A DNA stretch of 13,248 nt from SFEL01 sp045603585. Lineage in GTDB: Bacteria > Bacillota > Clostridia > Christensenellales > CAG-138. Every line of letters starts with the position of its first letter. Within the stretch, counting starts at the first letter, position 1. Below, one piece after another: positions 12,841-13,248 of the stretch. The notes below the pieces were generated by a model, which searched no databases, was not told where the DNA came from, and saw only the letters and a list, made by a program, of their open reading frames with translations. The position numbers and the translations under genes were made by a program. The DNA lies in the NCBI GenBank assembly GCA_045603585.1, contig JAZUMK010000043.1, forward strand, positions 1 through 13,248. Reading direction: 5' to 3'.

Positions 12841-12926
12841 CTTCCTACGGCGGCATTATCCGCATCAGGTTATAGGGTCGAAGCCGGATTGCTTCCTCTC
12901 AGCCTGTGAATACAAGCTCCCCTGTA
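12841..12926 (-). ncRNA. TPP riboswitch (THI element), first copy
   Basis: On the minus strand the element reads ACAGGGGAGC, a P2 stem GCTTGT/ACAGGC, the conserved CTGAGAGGA, P3 GAAGC/GCTTC, ACCCTATAACCTGATGCGG and GGATAATGCCGCCGTAGGAA. All major consensus blocks of the thiamine pyrophosphate aptamer are present. A long P1 helix is not obvious. A promoter lies just upstream and a terminator just downstream. It should switch off thiN when TPP is plentiful. Confidence 0.93.
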
Positions 12927-12939
12927 TTTATTTGCGTGT

Positions 12940-12968
12940 ATTATACGTCTTGCCACACAATTACTCAA
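12940..12968 (-). promoter_or_regulatory. Promoter of the riboswitch-thiN transcript
   Basis: On the minus strand, TTGAGT (12968-12963) and a perfect TATAAT (12945-12940) are separated by 17 nt. Transcription would start near 12933, just before the first TPP aptamer. A small dyad, ATGTTTT/AAAACAT (about 12970-12989), lies immediately upstream of the -35 box. Confidence 0.8.
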
Positions 12969-13015
12969 GATGTTTTTAAAAGAAAACATTAAGAGGATAA
13001 AAGGGGCAGAGCACA

Positions 13016-13043
13016 TCCGCCGGGCCTTGCAGGCCGCGGCGGA
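13016..13043 (-). terminator. GC-rich hairpin after the URO-D-family gene
   Basis: TCCGCCG-C-GGCC, the loop TGCAA, then GGCCCGGCGGA on the minus strand form an 11-bp stem with one bulge, 17 nt after the stop codon. The T-run is weak and delayed (CCCCTTTTATC), so termination efficiency is uncertain. Confidence 0.5.
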
Positions 13044-13059
13044 CAGCTTTTCCATCAGA

Positions 13060-13248
13060 TTAATATTTGCCGTAGGTGCAGGCCTCTTCAATGATGACCC
13101 GTGCAAAGTGATCGTCCATGGGGGCAGGATACTCGCAGCCCGTGGCCAGGATGAAGCCGCCGTCCTTTTTGTAGTCGTCTATGTGCTTGCGGCAGAGGGC
13201 GCGAAGCTCATCCTCGGTGCAGGCCATGAGGAAGCCGGGGTCGATGTG
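13060..13248 (-). CDS. Uroporphyrinogen decarboxylase (URO-D)-family protein, C-terminal 62 residues
   Basis: Only the C-terminus is in the window; the gene continues beyond the right edge. The visible part includes DDYKKDGGFILATGCEYPAP, then MDDHFARVIIEEACTYGKY before the stop. The GGFILATGCE.P pattern is the last strand and loop of the URO-D barrel. In anaerobic Bacillota such proteins are more often MtaA/CmuA-like corrinoid:coenzyme methyltransferase relatives than heme-pathway decarboxylases, so the heme role should not be assumed. Partner corrinoid-protein genes, if any, lie outside the window. It shares direction with the thiN unit, but that unit has its own promoter. Confidence 0.8.
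   Translation of the reverse strand, partial: HIDPGFLMACTEDELRALCRKHIDDYKKDGGFILATGCEYPAPMDDHFARVIIEEACTYGKY

Overview
The window looks like chromosomal DNA of an anaerobic, probably gut-associated member of the Bacillota (class Clostridia). The evidence is a lipoprotein-anchored ABC transporter, strong Shine-Dalgarno (SD) sites (GGAGG-type), TPP riboswitches of Firmicutes style, a clostridial-type ECF sigma/RsgI-like anti-sigma pair, a corrinoid-type URO-D protein and mid-range GC. I cannot fix the family or genus. No IS element, prophage, CRISPR array or complete tRNA/rRNA gene is visible.

Layout. (1) 1-4264: the N-terminal start of a nucleoside hydrolase on the minus strand. It diverges from a four-gene YnjBCD-type ABC transporter on the plus strand: binding lipoprotein, two separate permeases and an ATPase with a C-terminal extension. 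A hairpin lies between the binding-protein gene and the permeases. (2) 4265-4560: a gene-poor stretch with a repeat-like segment fused to the 3' end of a serine-type tRNA, then a strong bidirectional terminator. (3) 4561-5920, minus strand: a LysR regulator followed by two small tandem RelB/DinJ-like antitoxin genes with no toxin. (4) 5921-7516: an AT-rich divergent control region with good promoters on both sides, then a TauE/SafE-family transporter gene. (5) 7542-8081: a YcxB-like two-TM protein. (6) 8351-11851: a tight five-gene operon of ECF sigma factor, RsgI-like membrane anti-sigma, MacB/FtsX-type permease, LolD/MacB-type ATPase and a four-TM DUF4418-like protein with paired cysteines predicted outside the membrane. 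It ends at a perfect 16-bp bidirectional terminator. (7) 11940-12968, minus strand: promoter, TPP riboswitch, terminator, a second TPP riboswitch with altered conserved bases, a GC-rich nested hairpin overlapping a 42-codon open frame, then thiamine pyrophosphokinase. (8) 13060-13248: the C-terminus of a uroporphyrinogen-decarboxylase-family protein, minus strand.

How it fits together. The most system-like unit is region 6: a signal-controlled, possibly metal- or redox-linked MacB-like transporter carrying its own sigma/anti-sigma switch. The most unusual RNA architecture is the tandem TPP riboswitch leader of region 7. The YnjBCD-type transporter is often labelled 'putative thiamine', but its promoter leaves only about a 36-nt leader with no room for a TPP riboswitch. 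Its partner here is a nucleoside hydrolase, so a nucleoside-related substrate is worth considering.
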